From Saprospiraceae bacterium (lineage in GTDB: Bacteria; Bacteroidota; Bacteroidia; Chitinophagales; Saprospiraceae), in assembly GCA_019638455.1 (NCBI GenBank), contig JAHBTU010000001.1, positions 821,501 to 885,500 on the forward strand: a DNA stretch of 64,000 bases, read 5' to 3'. The notes below the pieces were generated by a model. The model had not been told where the DNA came from. It saw nothing but the letters and a program-made list of their open reading frames with translations, and made no database searches. Shown in pieces: positions 26,024-35,973 of the stretch. Position 1 is the stretch's first letter. The number at the start of each line of letters is the position of its first letter. A program made the position numbers and the translations under genes.

Positions 26024-27454
26024 ATGAGAAAGTACCTGCCATTCATCCTCATCTCGATCAGCAGTTCCTTGCTGTCCGTTGCTTTTTACAGCCATTTTGT
26101 GCGCCCCAGCCGAGTTGTGTGGAACAACAACGACGGAGAGGTGCGCTACACGGGGCTGGTTGACAAGTTGTTCAACGCTCGCTCCAACGGCAATTTTTAT
26201 TCTGCCGCTCCCAATCATTTCACCGATGCGGCTGAGATTGCCACGCCTGCGGTGGTGAACATACGCGCGCTGTTGGAAACGGGTGGCGGTATTTGGGGAG
26301 GGGGCACACTTACTGGCTCTTCCGGGTCGGGGGTTATTCTTTCGCCCGACGGTTACATCGTGACGAACCACCATGTCGTGGAGCGCAGCACCGACATCAA
26401 GGTGACGTTGGCCGACAAGCGTGTTTACAAAGCCAAGCTGGTCGGCTCCGACCCTTCCACCGACATTGCACTATTGAAAATTGATGAGGTGGAATTGCCT
26501 TTTCTCTTGTTTGGCAATAGCGATTCTATTCGCATCGGTGAGTGGGTGTTGGCCGTTGGCAACCCTTTCAACTTGGAAAGCACGGTCACTGCGGGCATTA
26601 TCAGTGCCAAAGGGCGCAACATCAATATTTTAGGCGGGGCGAGCATCGAGTCTTTCATTCAAACGGATGCGGCAGTCAATCCCGGCAACAGTGGGGGCGC
26701 TTTGGTCAACACTGCTGGCGAATTGATTGGCATCAACACGGCCATCATCACGGAGTCGGGGAGCTATGAGGGCTATTCGTTTGCGGTGCCTTCCAATTTG
26801 GCGCAAAAAGTTATTCGAGATTTGCGTGAGTTCGGAGAGGTGCAACGGGCTTACTTGGGGGTCGGTATTCAGGACCTGGATGGCGAGACCGCGCGCGACA
26901 TTGGTTTGCCCAATGCTCAAGGGGTGCTTATCAACCGCATTGCGCTCAATGGCGCGGCTGCGGATGCAGGCATGAAGGTGGGCGATGTGGTGACGGGCAT
27001 CAACAATACACGGGTGAAGAGCACGTCCGAATTGCAGGAATATGTTGGCCGGTTCCGCCCGGGCGACCAAGTGAGCATTGAGTATTGGCGAACTGGCAAG
27101 AAATCGCGTATCCGGGTGATATTGAAGGATTTGAACAACTCAACTTCGTTGGCGCGGGTGCGCGGCGATGAATTGGAGGGACAATTGGGCTTTGAGCTGC
27201 GCGACCTTTCGCGCGACGAGGAGCAGCGCCTGCGTTTGAAGGGGGCTATGGTGACGAGTGTGCGGCGAGGCAGTATTGTCTTTATGACTAATATGCAGCC
27301 GGGCTTCGTGATTTCGAGCGTCAATGGGGACCGGGTCAACAATGCCGCAGAGGCAATTGATGCCATCAGAAACGCTTACAACAGTCTTGTGCTTGATGGC
27401 TACTACGAGGGCGAGACGGATTTGTATTCATATCGTTTCAAAAAAGAGGAGTGA
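26024..27454 (+). CDS. HtrA/DegP-like serine protease with two PDZ domains
   Basis: 476 residues. An N-terminal membrane anchor or signal (YLPFILISISSSLLSVAFYS) is followed by a trypsin-like S1C domain with the complete triad: His in TNHHVVERS, Asp in STDIALLKI, Ser in NPGNSGGALVN. PDZ1 lies about residues 275-365 (RAYLGVGIQDLDG, GAAADAGMKVGDVVTGIN) and a more divergent PDZ2 about 380-475. Acts in the periplasm on misfolded proteins. The next gene starts at the base after its stop, so the two are co-transcribed. Confidence 0.93.
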   Translation: MRKYLPFILISISSSLLSVAFYSHFVRPSRVVWNNNDGEVRYTGLVDKLFNARSNGNFYSAAPNHFTDAAEIATPAVVNIRALLETGGGIWGGGTLTGSSGSGVILSPDGYIVTNHHVVERSTDIKVTLADKRVYKAKLVGSDPSTDIALLKIDEVELPFLLFGNSDSIRIGEWVLAVGNPFNLESTVTAGIISAKGRNINILGGASIESFIQTDAAVNPGNSGGALVNTAGELIGINTAIITESGSYEGYSFAVPSNLAQKVIRDLREFGEVQRAYLGVGIQDLDGETARDIGLPNAQGVLINRIALNGAAADAGMKVGDVVTGINNTRVKSTSELQEYVGRFRPGDQVSIEYWRTGKKSRIRVILKDLNNSTSLARVRGDELEGQLGFELRDLSRDEEQRLRLKGAMVTSVRRGSIVFMTNMQPGFVISSVNGDRVNNAAEAIDAIRNAYNSLVLDGYYEGETDLYSYRFKKEE

Positions 27455-28009
27455 TTGGGCCGTTATCGTCATATTCATATTTTAGGGGCGCCCGGCTCGG
27501 GGGTCACGACGTTGGGAAAAGCCTTGGCCGAGCGGCTGGGCTTTTTTCATTTTGATACTGATGACTACGTTTGGTTCACCGACGACGATTTGCCTTTTCG
27601 GAGAAAAAGGAATGTGGAACATCGCAGGAAACTCATGGAGAGAGATTTGACAGATTCGGACGCTTGGGTGCTTTCTGGTGCCGTGTGTGGTTGGGGCGAT
27701 GTGTTTGCCTCGCGTTTTGATTTGGTCGTGCATCTCGGTTTGCCAACGGCGGTGCGGCTTGCTCGCATCCAAGAACGCGAAGTCCGTCGCTACGGGCGGA
27801 AAAGGCTGTCGGAAGGTGGTGACTTACATTCGGTTTATGAGAAGTTTTTGGCGTGGGCCGAAAGCTATGATTTTGAAAATGACAACATAAGAAACCGGGC
27901 AAGCGAGTTGCGATGGTTGGAACAACTTGCCTGCCCGGTTTTAAAATTCGAGTATGATGCGCCCGTGGAGAATTGGGTGGAGAATATCCTGCAATTCATG
28001 GACTTATGA
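27455..28009 (+). CDS. P-loop nucleotide kinase-like protein
   Basis: 184 residues starting at TTG immediately after the protease stop. The P-loop reads HILGAPGSGVTTLGKALAE: the usual Lys of GxxxxGK[ST] is Val. I recall that some adenylate-kinase-like proteins of this type have GxSGSGTTT, so a missing Lys may be normal for the family. HFDTDDYVW fits a kinase acceptor-site aspartate pair and WVLSGAVCGWGDVFASRFDLVVHLG the Walker B region. Substrate unknown. No alternative ATG exists for the start. Confidence 0.7.
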   Translation: MGRYRHIHILGAPGSGVTTLGKALAERLGFFHFDTDDYVWFTDDDLPFRRKRNVEHRRKLMERDLTDSDAWVLSGAVCGWGDVFASRFDLVVHLGLPTAVRLARIQEREVRRYGRKRLSEGGDLHSVYEKFLAWAESYDFENDNIRNRASELRWLEQLACPVLKFEYDAPVENWVENILQFMDL

Positions 28010-28017
28010 GGCAAATC

Positions 28018-31000
28018 TCACTCTTTCTTCTTCAATTTTTCTGCCTCTTCTTTTAGCCTTCGCAGCTCGTCTTCTGCTTTTTTCACCTCTGCTTGGAGCT
28101 GGGTCAATTTCTGTGCTTCGGTCGTGTGTTTTTTCTGCGCCTCCTCCGCCTTTTGACTTTCGGCTGCTTGGCGTTGCTTGGCTTCCTCGGCTTTTTTGTT
28201 TTCGGCAGCTATGATTTGCGCGGTTTCATTTTTGACCTTGGCCACCTCGGCTGCGCTTTGGGACTTGATGCTTGCTATTTCCTTGGCTTCATTCTCGCGG
28301 GTTTGCGCGATGGTAGCCGCCGATTCTTGCCTTGCCTTCTGCACCGCGTCGGCGGTTTCTTTCTGCACGGCTGCAATTTCCTCGGTGGTGCGTTTGCGGG
28401 CTTCGGCTGCTTCGGCTGCGTATTGCTTGCGCTTGTCTTCGGCGTCTTTACGCGCCTCGGCCACGGCGGCGGCGGCTTGTGTCCGTGCTTCGTTGACTTC
28501 TTTGCGCGAGCGTTCTTGAGCATCCATCACTTCTTTGGCATAAGCCGCCTTTTTTTCATCGGCATCTTTCTTGGCGGCTGCTATGGCTTCGATGGACTGT
28601 TGCTTGATAGCGGCCACTTCTTTAGCGGCATTTTCGCGGGTTGAGGCGATTTGTTCGGCGGCTTCTTGTTTGGCTTTGCCGACTGCTTCTGCGCTGAGTT
28701 GTTTCTCGCGGGCCGCATTTTCACGCGCAGTTTTCACTTCGTTGGCTGCTTGTTGGTTGGCTGCGGCTATTTCGGTGGCGGCTTTTTGGCGAGCCTCTGC
28801 TACCTCGTTGGCAAGGGCTTGGCGTTGGGCGGCGCTGCTTTCGCGGGCTACCCGGATACTGTCGGCCTCAGCAGTCTTCACGGCGAGGATAGCTTGCGCG
28901 CTTTGCCGTTTTGCCTCGGCGACGGCGTTGCTGCTTTCCTGTTGCGCTCTCACTTGTGCTTCGCGGGCGGCGGCGATTTCCTGCGCTGCCTTCTCTTTGG
29001 CTGCTGCAATTTCTGCCGCGGCTTTTTCGCGCGAGCTTGCCACCTCACTGGCGGAGGCGGTCATGGTTTCCTGCTGTTTCTTTTTGGCTTCCGCCACTAC
29101 GGCGGCGGCTTCGGCTTGGATTTGTTTGATGCGTTCTTCTGCTGTCTGCTTGGAACTTGCTACTTCGTCGGCATAAAGTTTTTGCGCTTGGTCTGCTTTG
29201 GTATTGGCCTCCTGCACTTTGGCGCGGGCTTCTTCTTGGGCTTTGATGGCTTCCTGCGCGCTGCGCTCTCTTGCTTTTTGCACTTCTTCGGCGCTTTGCT
29301 GTTTGATTTTGTTTTCCTGCTCTTTGGCGGCTGCGATGGCCTTGTTCAATTCTTCTTGGATGCGTGCAATTTCTTCATCTGCCTTCTTTTTGGAGACGGC
29401 GACTTGGGTAGCGATGGAGTCGCGTTGTGCTTTGCTGCGTGCTTGCGCATCCGCGATGGCCTTTCGTTCCTCATCTTGCACTTGTTGGATGGTTTGAGCC
29501 GCTTTTTGCTTGCTGTCTGACACCTGTTTGGCGATATCGGCTTTTTCATCATCTGCGGCTTTTTGTTGGTTGGCCACCTCGCTGCGGATGCGGCCTACTT
29601 CTTCTGCGGCGCGTTTGCGAGCCTCTGCCACTTCGGTGGCGGAGGCTTCTTTTTGCTTGGCCACGTTCTCTTTGATTTCGGCCAGTTCATTGGCGGAGTT
29701 TTGCTGTACGAGCGCCTTCTCTTCGGCGGCTTTGCGGCGGCTTTCGGCGAGTTCGGCTGCGAGGCGTTGTTTTTCGAGCACGGTGTTTTCCCGCGTCTTG
29801 GCTATTTCATTGGCGGTTTCCTCGCGGATTTTGAGGATTTGTTCTGCCGCGGATTTTTTGCTCGTCACCACATCCTCGGTGGTTTTGTCTTGCTCGGTTT
29901 TGGCCCGTTCGCGAGCCTCGGTGATTGCGCGGGTGTTTTCGGCTCGGATACGCTTGAGTTCTTCATCCGCATTGCCGCGGGCGGTGGCGATTTCGTCGGC
30001 ATATTGGAGTTTGGCCTGTTCGAGTTTTTCCTTGACGGAGGCGATTTCTTTGGCTGCGTTTTCACGCGCTTTTTGCACTTCTTCGGCAGAGGCGAGCCTT
30101 GCTTTTTGTATTTCCTCGCCAGCATTACGGCGAGCTTCTTCCACATTTGCGGTGATTTTGGTGACTTCGGATTCTGCTTTGGAGCGTGTTTGGGTGATAT
30201 AGGACTGTGCCTCGGCTTTCGCTTTTTCTATTTCGGCAAGGCTGTTTTTGCGGGCTTCTAGCACTTCGTTGGAGTATTCCAGCTTTTTTTGGTTGGCTGC
30301 TTCGCGTGCCGCGGCTACTTCTTGTTGCAATTGGGCTTTGATGGCCTCTGCGCGTTCTTTTTCCAATTGGATTTCTTTGCGCAGCGTCTCTTTGGTTTTT
30401 TCCAATTCGGCCCGCAGATTGGTCACTTCGTTGTCGCTGGCGGGTGCGCCGCTTCCGGTGGTGGCGGCAGTCTTTGCGCCAGGCTTGCCGGTTCCTGTGG
30501 TGGATGCGCCTGATTCTGCTGTTTTGCCGGGGGGTACGATAGCCGCTCCGGGGATGTCTTTCACCGAGCCTTGGTCAAGGGCGGTCAGGAAGCAGGAGGC
30601 AAGTGTTTTTAGTTCTGATTGGCGGTTGGGATTGATGGTAAACTTGTACTTCTGGCGGTCCACGAAGTTGATGAAGTTGATGCCTGTGATGGTTGTGCCT
30701 GCAATCCATCGGAGGGCGTCGAGGTCGAGGCGCAGATTGTTTCGGTGGGTAGGGACGGTGCCTGTGACCACTTCATCCATTCCAATGAATTTGTAAATCT
30801 GCTCTTTGCCGTTGGCATCAACGAATGCGACTTGGTCATCTTGGTTGAACTCGATGCCGCCCACAGAGGTGAAGCGGGCGAAAATGCCTTTCTCATCGGT
30901 AAAGAATTCGATGCCGTAGTTGTAACTGCCACGCACGACGACGGTCAGCGAAGAGGTGCGAGCCAGCTGAACACCCGATATTTTTTTGTTTTCGATAATC

Positions 31001-31083
31001 AGGCCGGCGCAGTCCTGTGCGAAAGCGATGTGTGAGAAAAGAGAAAGGAGTATGGGGAGTAGTGTGCGGATGGAAACTTGCAT
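28018..31083 (-). CDS. giant periplasmic coiled-coil protein with hendecad repeats
   Basis: 1021 residues. A signal peptide (RTLLPILLSLFSHIAFAQDC) is followed by a small folded N-terminal domain to about residue 180 (QLARTSSLTVVVRGSYNYGI, YKFIGMDEVVTGTVPTHRNN), a Gly/Thr/Ala linker, and then about 800 residues of Ala/Glu/Lys/Arg-rich helix with no proline. The helix repeats with an 11-residue period such as AAEIAAAKEKA and SAEEVQKAREN, meaning a right-handed or straight coiled coil rather than a heptad one. No family name recognised. It could span or line the periplasm. It ends 8 bases from the convergent kinase-like gene. Confidence 0.72.
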   Translation of the reverse strand: MQVSIRTLLPILLSLFSHIAFAQDCAGLIIENKKISGVQLARTSSLTVVVRGSYNYGIEFFTDEKGIFARFTSVGGIEFNQDDQVAFVDANGKEQIYKFIGMDEVVTGTVPTHRNNLRLDLDALRWIAGTTITGINFINFVDRQKYKFTINPNRQSELKTLASCFLTALDQGSVKDIPGAAIVPPGKTAESGASTTGTGKPGAKTAATTGSGAPASDNEVTNLRAELEKTKETLRKEIQLEKERAEAIKAQLQQEVAAAREAANQKKLEYSNEVLEARKNSLAEIEKAKAEAQSYITQTRSKAESEVTKITANVEEARRNAGEEIQKARLASAEEVQKARENAAKEIASVKEKLEQAKLQYADEIATARGNADEELKRIRAENTRAITEARERAKTEQDKTTEDVVTSKKSAAEQILKIREETANEIAKTRENTVLEKQRLAAELAESRRKAAEEKALVQQNSANELAEIKENVAKQKEASATEVAEARKRAAEEVGRIRSEVANQQKAADDEKADIAKQVSDSKQKAAQTIQQVQDEERKAIADAQARSKAQRDSIATQVAVSKKKADEEIARIQEELNKAIAAAKEQENKIKQQSAEEVQKARERSAQEAIKAQEEARAKVQEANTKADQAQKLYADEVASSKQTAEERIKQIQAEAAAVVAEAKKKQQETMTASASEVASSREKAAAEIAAAKEKAAQEIAAAREAQVRAQQESSNAVAEAKRQSAQAILAVKTAEADSIRVARESSAAQRQALANEVAEARQKAATEIAAANQQAANEVKTARENAAREKQLSAEAVGKAKQEAAEQIASTRENAAKEVAAIKQQSIEAIAAAKKDADEKKAAYAKEVMDAQERSRKEVNEARTQAAAAVAEARKDAEDKRKQYAAEAAEARKRTTEEIAAVQKETADAVQKARQESAATIAQTRENEAKEIASIKSQSAAEVAKVKNETAQIIAAENKKAEEAKQRQAAESQKAEEAQKKHTTEAQKLTQLQAEVKKAEDELRRLKEEAEKLKKKE

Positions 31084-31274
31084 AAAACTAAACTAGGGCT
31101 TGGACGACAATGCGTTGTGAAAGTTGGCGCGGCAATTTATATTTTTTCCAGCGAGAAAAAAAAGATGCCTCGTTGAATGGCGGGTTTCCCCAAACTTTTG
31201 GCCTTTAAAGGTCGGCTTTGGCAATATATTTTTCGGAGTGCAAATTTTATGTTTTTGAAAACACATCAAATGTT

Positions 31275-32579
31275 TCAGTGCTTTTTCTGATAAATCTCAA
31301 CCCACACGGAGGCTGCTGTCCACCTTTTTCGCAGCATCCAATCGCGTTGCAGGGTGTGAAAATCCTCGTCGGAAATGTCGTTGAAGACATTGGATGCGAA
31401 AACATATTGATTGCGCACAAAGTCTTTCTCTGAAAAACGTCGAGGGTCGCCATTGAGCAACAGGTGTTCTCCGGTGTTCAGATTGGGGAAATATGAGCCG
31501 ACGAGCGCAAAATCAATGGATTCTTGTTCTAGAAATGAAACGGCCTCTGCCCGCAGCCGATGGTAAGGAATGTGCGCCAGGGTAGCATCCCAACCCACAG
31601 AGATACCGCGAGGATAGACCCACAGGTTGTTCAAGGCAAAGAGGATGGTGAGGGCTGTCAGCAAATGATTTGGTTGGATTTTATTGAATTTTATGGTAGC
31701 GAGTAATTGAAAAACAAGGAAATGAAGCGCAAGAAACGCTGGCAAAAAATAACGATGCGCAGACACGTTGGCGAAGAGCAACGCAGATGGAGACAAAAAT
31801 GCAACGAGGCACAACAACAACAAGACGAAATGGTGGGCGGTATGGTTGCCCTTTATCTGTGGCCAGTATTTCCAGCCGAGCCATGCCAAAATGAGCCATT
31901 CGAATAAGCGGCCAAAGTCGAGCCAGCGCCAACCAACGACCATTAGGTTTCGGAAAAGCATCGCGTCCTTCGCTGGCTCGAAAGTGGGTGCCCAAGGTGA
32001 GTTTGGATGCATTCCTACCCATCCGGTGGTCGCTTGGTGCCACCCGAAAAACCAGACGGCGAAGGCAAAGCCCGGCAAAAAGGGGGCTGCCCCCCCGACG
32101 AGCTTGCTCAAATTACGTCCATGCAGTATTGCCTGCCACATGAACAAAGCGCCAGCGGTCATCATGCCGCGCAGGCTTATCATACAAAGCATGAGAATGC
32201 CGAACACGACGAATGTTCGGTGTTTGCCCAGTATGCCATCGAGGGAAAACAAGAGTCCGCACATCAGCACCACATCTGGACTGACAAGGGTGCTTTGGCT
32301 GGCTACCACGGGGTCTAACAGGACGAGGGGGAGTAGCCAAAAGGCCCAACGGCCATCGCCTATTTGCTGCCCCAAACGATGGAGCAGCCACACATTCAGC
32401 AACAAAAAAGGCAACATGGCCCAATGGCTGACGGGTAAGGTTTTGCCGAAAAACGACCATGCGCAGGCCAGATAGTAGCCAAAAGTGGGTGGGTGGCCGC
32501 TATCAATGTCTTCGGGGAGAGGCAGCCACAGCAGGTCGTTTTCGTAAAAGTGATGGGCGTGTTTGGAGGCCAACTGCAC
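31275..32579 (-). CDS. GT-C type integral membrane glycosyltransferase-like protein
   Basis: 434 residues from a GTG at 32579, with about 9-10 membrane helices (AMLPFLLLNVWLLHRL, VVFGILMLCMISLRGMM, HFVLLLLCLVAFLSPSALLF) and a soluble C-terminal domain. The same frame upstream of the GTG still reads like a membrane helix and the conserved GT-C entry (FFQLLPFFACVIAFVG, then HDPFFWDTVQLASKH), reaching back to the folE TAA at 32697 with no ATG, GTG or TTG. The real start is therefore unclear and may be a non-standard codon near 32680. GT-C enzymes move sugars from lipid carriers; the substrate is unknown. Confidence 0.7.
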   Translation of the reverse strand: MQLASKHAHHFYENDLLWLPLPEDIDSGHPPTFGYYLACAWSFFGKTLPVSHWAMLPFLLLNVWLLHRLGQQIGDGRWAFWLLPLVLLDPVVASQSTLVSPDVVLMCGLLFSLDGILGKHRTFVVFGILMLCMISLRGMMTAGALFMWQAILHGRNLSKLVGGAAPFLPGFAFAVWFFGWHQATTGWVGMHPNSPWAPTFEPAKDAMLFRNLMVVGWRWLDFGRLFEWLILAWLGWKYWPQIKGNHTAHHFVLLLLCLVAFLSPSALLFANVSAHRYFLPAFLALHFLVFQLLATIKFNKIQPNHLLTALTILFALNNLWVYPRGISVGWDATLAHIPYHRLRAEAVSFLEQESIDFALVGSYFPNLNTGEHLLLNGDPRRFSEKDFVRNQYVFASNVFNDISDEDFHTLQRDWMLRKRWTAASVWVEIYQKKH

Positions 32580-32696
32580 CGTGTCCCAGAAAAAAGGGTC
32601 GTGTTGTGCGGAGCCGACGAAGGCAATGACGCAAGCAAAAAATGGGAGCAGTTGGAAAAAAGGCTTAGAGATAGCTACCGTGATTTTGGGGCGAAA

Positions 32697-33293
32697 TTAG
32701 TGGAGTTTCGCCCCAATCAAACGAAGAAACTCGCTTCTTGTCTCCTCGTTTCTAAATTCGCCCGTGAAGGCCGAGGTGGTGGTCACGGAGTTTTGCTTTT
32801 GTACCCCGCGCATCATCATGCACAGGTGCTGGGCTTCCACTACCACAGCCACACCGAGCGGTTGGAGGGTTTCCTGAATCACATCCCTGACTTCGAGGGT
32901 GAGCCGTTCCTGCACTTGCAAGCGTCGCGCAAACACATCCACCACGCGCGGGATTTTGCTCAAGCCAACAATATGGCCATTCGGAATGTAGGCAACGTGG
33001 GCTTTGCCAAAAAAGGGCAGGATATGATGTTCGCACAAGGAGTACAGCTCAATGTCTTTCACGATGACCATCTCGCTGTAATCCTCCTTGAACATGGCGG
33101 AGCGAATAATCTGCGCCGCATCTTGCTTGTAGCCCTGAGTAAGGAATTGCATGGCCTTGGCGGCTCGTTCGGGCGTTTTCAGGATGCCTTCTCTGGAGAC
33201 ATCCTCGCCTAAGCCAGCTAGCATTTCGTGGTAGCCATTTTTGAGGAGATTGGTGAGCGAATCGTCGTAATGGTCTGATTTCCGGTAAGCCAT
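32697..33293 (-). CDS. folE: GTP cyclohydrolase I
   Basis: 198 residues. Converts GTP to dihydroneopterin triphosphate for folate, tetrahydropterins or queuosine. Motifs: zinc-binding [40 protein letters not shown] and [15 protein letters not shown] with the second zinc Cys. It lies 110 bases downstream of queD on the same strand, a sensible pair because FolE product is the QueD substrate. The GT-C gene follows in the same reading frame straight after its TAA. Confidence 0.96.
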   Translation of the reverse strand: MAYRKSDHYDDSLTNLLKNGYHEMLAGLGEDVSREGILKTPERAAKAMQFLTQGYKQDAAQIIRSAMFKEDYSEMVIVKDIELYSLCEHHILPFFGKAHVAYIPNGHIVGLSKIPRVVDVFARRLQVQERLTLEVRDVIQETLQPLGVAVVVEAQHLCMMMRGVQKQNSVTTTSAFTGEFRNEETRSEFLRLIGAKLH

Positions 33294-33403
33294 GCGGTCG
33301 TTGAGTTGTGGCGCGTTGAAATCGAGAGACTCGGCGGGAACGTTCTGTCATTGAGGCATTTGCGAGAGATGCTTCTGCATTTTCCCCAATCGGCGTTTCC
33401 ACT

Positions 33404-33820
33404 TTATTCTCCGTAATACTCTGCGTAAATCGTCTCTGTTTCCCAAAGTTTAAGGGCGTGCAATTGGCAAGGGAAAGGCTCAATGGCCTTAGCCAAGCGC
33501 TGCCAGATGACCATAACAAGGTTCTCCGTGGTTGGTTGCATCCCCTTGGGGATAAAATCAACGTCGAGATTGAGGTTGCTGTGGTCAAGATGCTCAATGA
33601 CGTGCAATTTGATGAGGTCGCTCAATTTCTTCACGTCCATGATAAACCCTGTGACGGGGTCGGGGCGACCTTTCACCGTGACGTGGAGCGTGTAGTTATG
33701 GCCGTGCCAGTTTTTGTTGGAGCATTTGCCAAACACTTCGCGATTCTGTTCTTCTGTCCAGTCGTCCACCCAAAGTTTGTGGGCGGCATTGAATCTTTCG
33801 ATTCTTGTGATGTAAACCAT
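33404..33820 (-). CDS. queD: 6-carboxytetrahydropterin / 6-pyruvoyltetrahydropterin synthase
   Basis: 138 residues. Zinc ligands are visible as the His in FNAAHKL and the pair in KNWHGHNYTLHV; the catalytic Cys lies in GKCSNKN, and LDHSNLN plus PTTENLVMVIW complete the family pattern. Makes 6-carboxytetrahydropterin on the route to queuosine or a pterin. The ATG at 33820 (MVYITRIERF) is better than the longer frame. A -7 box lies 27 bases upstream. It is probably co-transcribed with folE. Confidence 0.9.
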   Translation of the reverse strand: MVYITRIERFNAAHKLWVDDWTEEQNREVFGKCSNKNWHGHNYTLHVTVKGRPDPVTGFIMDVKKLSDLIKLHVIEHLDHSNLNLDVDFIPKGMQPTTENLVMVIWQRLAKAIEPFPCQLHALKLWETETIYAEYYGE

Positions 33821-33846
33821 TGGAAAAACCCTTCTTTTTGCGGGCA

Positions 33847-33854
33847 CAAATGTA
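33847..33854 (-). promoter_or_regulatory. putative -7 box for queD-folE
   Basis: Minus-strand TACATTTG fits TAnnTTTG exactly, 26 bases before the queD ATG. Confidence 0.5.
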
Positions 33855-34026
33855 TGCCTAAAACCGCTTTTGTGCCTTTAGTCGTTGATGCCGTTTGGAA
33901 GTCACGAAACCGCTGCTTCATCCGCATGGTTTCCTGTTTTATCTAAAAATAAAAACTACGCGACACGTCAGCGGTTTTTTTGCAGTCAACCGTCACAAAC
34001 CACCGACCACCATTCCTCTGAACGGC

Positions 34027-35079
34027 ATGAGAACCCGTCAGCTGCTCGACAATATCTATCGCTTCCTCAACAGGCGACCTGTCTATCACGGGTTGTTCTG
34101 GCTGATGTTGTTCGGCATCATGCTCTGGTCGAATTACCTCAAAAACGGCGACCTCCAAATGGCCATTATAGACGAGGCCATTCACCTGCTGTTTTATGCT
34201 TTTTTGGTCTATACCAACCTGCTGTACTTGATTCCCAATTATTTGGCCAAACATGGATTTGTCTATTTTGGGTTGGTCATCGCGCTCTGCGCCATCGTCA
34301 CGCCCATCATGGTCTTGGTTTTTTACCTGAAATACTTTGATGAGCCAACTTATCGCGTCAATCTCATAGAAGGGCAGTTCTTGCTTTTCTTGGGCAATCT
34401 CTTTGTCACGTTGCTTTCCACCGTCCTGCGGGTCATCATGGATTGGTGGCACTACCAGACCGAAAAACAAGAGCTGCTCACGCAGAGCATGCAATCCGAG
34501 CTGCGTTTTCTGAAAAGCCAAATCAACCCCCATTTTTTGTTCAACACGCTCAACAACCTCTATGCCCTCACGCTCAAAAAGAGCGACAAAGCGCCAGAAA
34601 TCGTGCTGAAACTCAGTGAAATCATGCGTTATATGCTCTACGAGTGCAACGAGCGGCGCGTGCTTTTGAGCAAGGAAATTCAGTACATCCACAATTATCT
34701 CGACCTTGAGCGCCTTCGCCAGCCAAAAGAGGCCGACATCCGCTTTGTCACCGAGGGCCACATCAGCGACCAAATGGTCGCTCCGCTCTTGTTTGTGCCC
34801 TTTTTGGAAAATAGTTTCAAGCACGGCCTCAATCATCACGTTCAAGGCGGAGGGTTCGTGCGGCTGCGCTTGCGCGTGTCGGGCGAAAACCTCGAGTTTT
34901 TTATCGAAAACAGCAAAGCCGCCGAAAGCGTGCCGCGGCAAAACCACCCTCGAAGCGGTGGCATCGGGTTGGCCAACGTTCGTCAGCGCCTACAGCTGCT
35001 CTACCCCGAAAACCACACGCTCAGCGTGCAAGACGAACCACACCGATACGCCGTGACCTTGTACCTGAAAATGATTTAG
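34027..35079 (+). CDS. LytS-type sensor histidine kinase
   Basis: 350 residues. Four membrane helices occupy about residues 20-140 (GLFWLMLFGIMLWSNYL, AIIDEAIHLLFYAFLVY, VYFGLVIALCAIVTPIMVL, LLFLGNLFVTLLSTVLRV). A His_kinase domain follows with the phosphoacceptor His in QINPHFLFNTLNNLY and an ATPase N-box PLLFVPFLENSFKHG, then the G-box GGIGLANVRQRLQLLYP. There is no separate sensing domain beyond the membrane part. The LytTR regulator 110 bases downstream is the obvious partner. The ATG at 34027 begins just before the first helix. Confidence 0.93.
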   Translation: MRTRQLLDNIYRFLNRRPVYHGLFWLMLFGIMLWSNYLKNGDLQMAIIDEAIHLLFYAFLVYTNLLYLIPNYLAKHGFVYFGLVIALCAIVTPIMVLVFYLKYFDEPTYRVNLIEGQFLLFLGNLFVTLLSTVLRVIMDWWHYQTEKQELLTQSMQSELRFLKSQINPHFLFNTLNNLYALTLKKSDKAPEIVLKLSEIMRYMLYECNERRVLLSKEIQYIHNYLDLERLRQPKEADIRFVTEGHISDQMVAPLLFVPFLENSFKHGLNHHVQGGGFVRLRLRVSGENLEFFIENSKAAESVPRQNHPRSGGIGLANVRQRLQLLYPENHTLSVQDEPHRYAVTLYLKMI

Positions 35080-35117
35080 CAAAAAAATCCTTTCCCGATA
35101 TGTTTTCTTGAAAGTTG

Positions 35118-35125
35118 TAAATTTG
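35118..35125 (+). promoter_or_regulatory. putative -7 box for the LytTR regulator
   Basis: TAAATTTG matches TAnnTTTG exactly in the 110-base gap between kinase and regulator, so the regulator may have its own promoter. Confidence 0.45.
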
Positions 35126-35189
35126 ACCCTGTTCAAATCACAATCACCGTTTTCAGAAACCGAAGACAAGACCGAAAACCCTACTGCTC

Positions 35190-35915
35190 ATGCTAAACGT
35201 ACTTATCGTTGACGACGAACCCCTCGCACTTGACGTGCTCGAAACTTACATCGGCCAGATGTCCGAACTCAACCTCGTGAAACGCTGCACCAATGCTCTT
35301 GAAGCAAACGATGCGCTCAAAAACAACGACATAGACCTCATGTTCCTCGACATTCAGATGCCGCAACTCACCGGCATTGATTTCGTGAAGACGCTCACCA
35401 AGCCTCCCATGATAGTGTTCACGACAGCTTACCCCAATTATGCCATTCAGGGTTTTGACCTCAACGCGCTCGATTATTTGCTCAAGCCCATCTCGTTGGA
35501 GCGATTCGTGAAGGCGGTGAACAAGGCAGTGGAACACGCGGATATGGCCGTTCGAGATGGCGCCCCCGTTCAGCACCACGACGGGCAGGAGTTTTTCTTC
35601 GTGAAAGCCGACAAAAAGCTTGTCAAGGTCAATTTCGACGACATCATCTACATCGAAGGGCTGAAAGACTACGTCATCATTCGGCTGCTCAACGGGCGCG
35701 TCATCACGCTGCAAACCATGAAAAGCCTGGAAGACAAGTTGCCGCAAGGGCGCTTCAAGCGCATCCACCGCTCCTACATCGTGGCGATGGACAAGATAGC
35801 GGCCATCGAAGGCAATATGGTGGAGGTGCAGGAAAAAGACAAACCAAAACTTCTGCCCATCGGCAAAAACTACCGCGAAGACCTCTTGGAACTCATTGAC
35901 AGAAACAGGTTGTGA
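35190..35915 (+). CDS. LytTR-family response regulator
   Basis: 241 residues. The receiver domain starts [20 protein letters not shown] with the acidic pair, and the phosphorylated Asp is in [15 protein letters not shown]; the Lys is in [15 protein letters not shown] LytTR DNA-binding domain fills about residues 140-235 ([35 protein letters not shown]). It probably regulates genes under control of the LytS-like kinase before it. The AAA+ ATPase gene follows 58 bases downstream. Confidence 0.95.
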   Translation: MLNVLIVDDEPLALDVLETYIGQMSELNLVKRCTNALEANDALKNNDIDLMFLDIQMPQLTGIDFVKTLTKPPMIVFTTAYPNYAIQGFDLNALDYLLKPISLERFVKAVNKAVEHADMAVRDGAPVQHHDGQEFFFVKADKKLVKVNFDDIIYIEGLKDYVIIRLLNGRVITLQTMKSLEDKLPQGRFKRIHRSYIVAMDKIAAIEGNMVEVQEKDKPKLLPIGKNYREDLLELIDRNRL

Positions 35916-35973
35916 CGTTGCGCGACCATCTATAGCCCACCCCTCAAAATTTATTACTCGACCGAGCGACTTT

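Noticed and set aside
28093..30796. Several long plus-strand ORFs opposite the coiled-coil gene
   Set aside because: They are shadows of the Ala/Glu-rich minus-strand gene, Cys/Phe/Gly- or Ser/Ala-rich with no domain.
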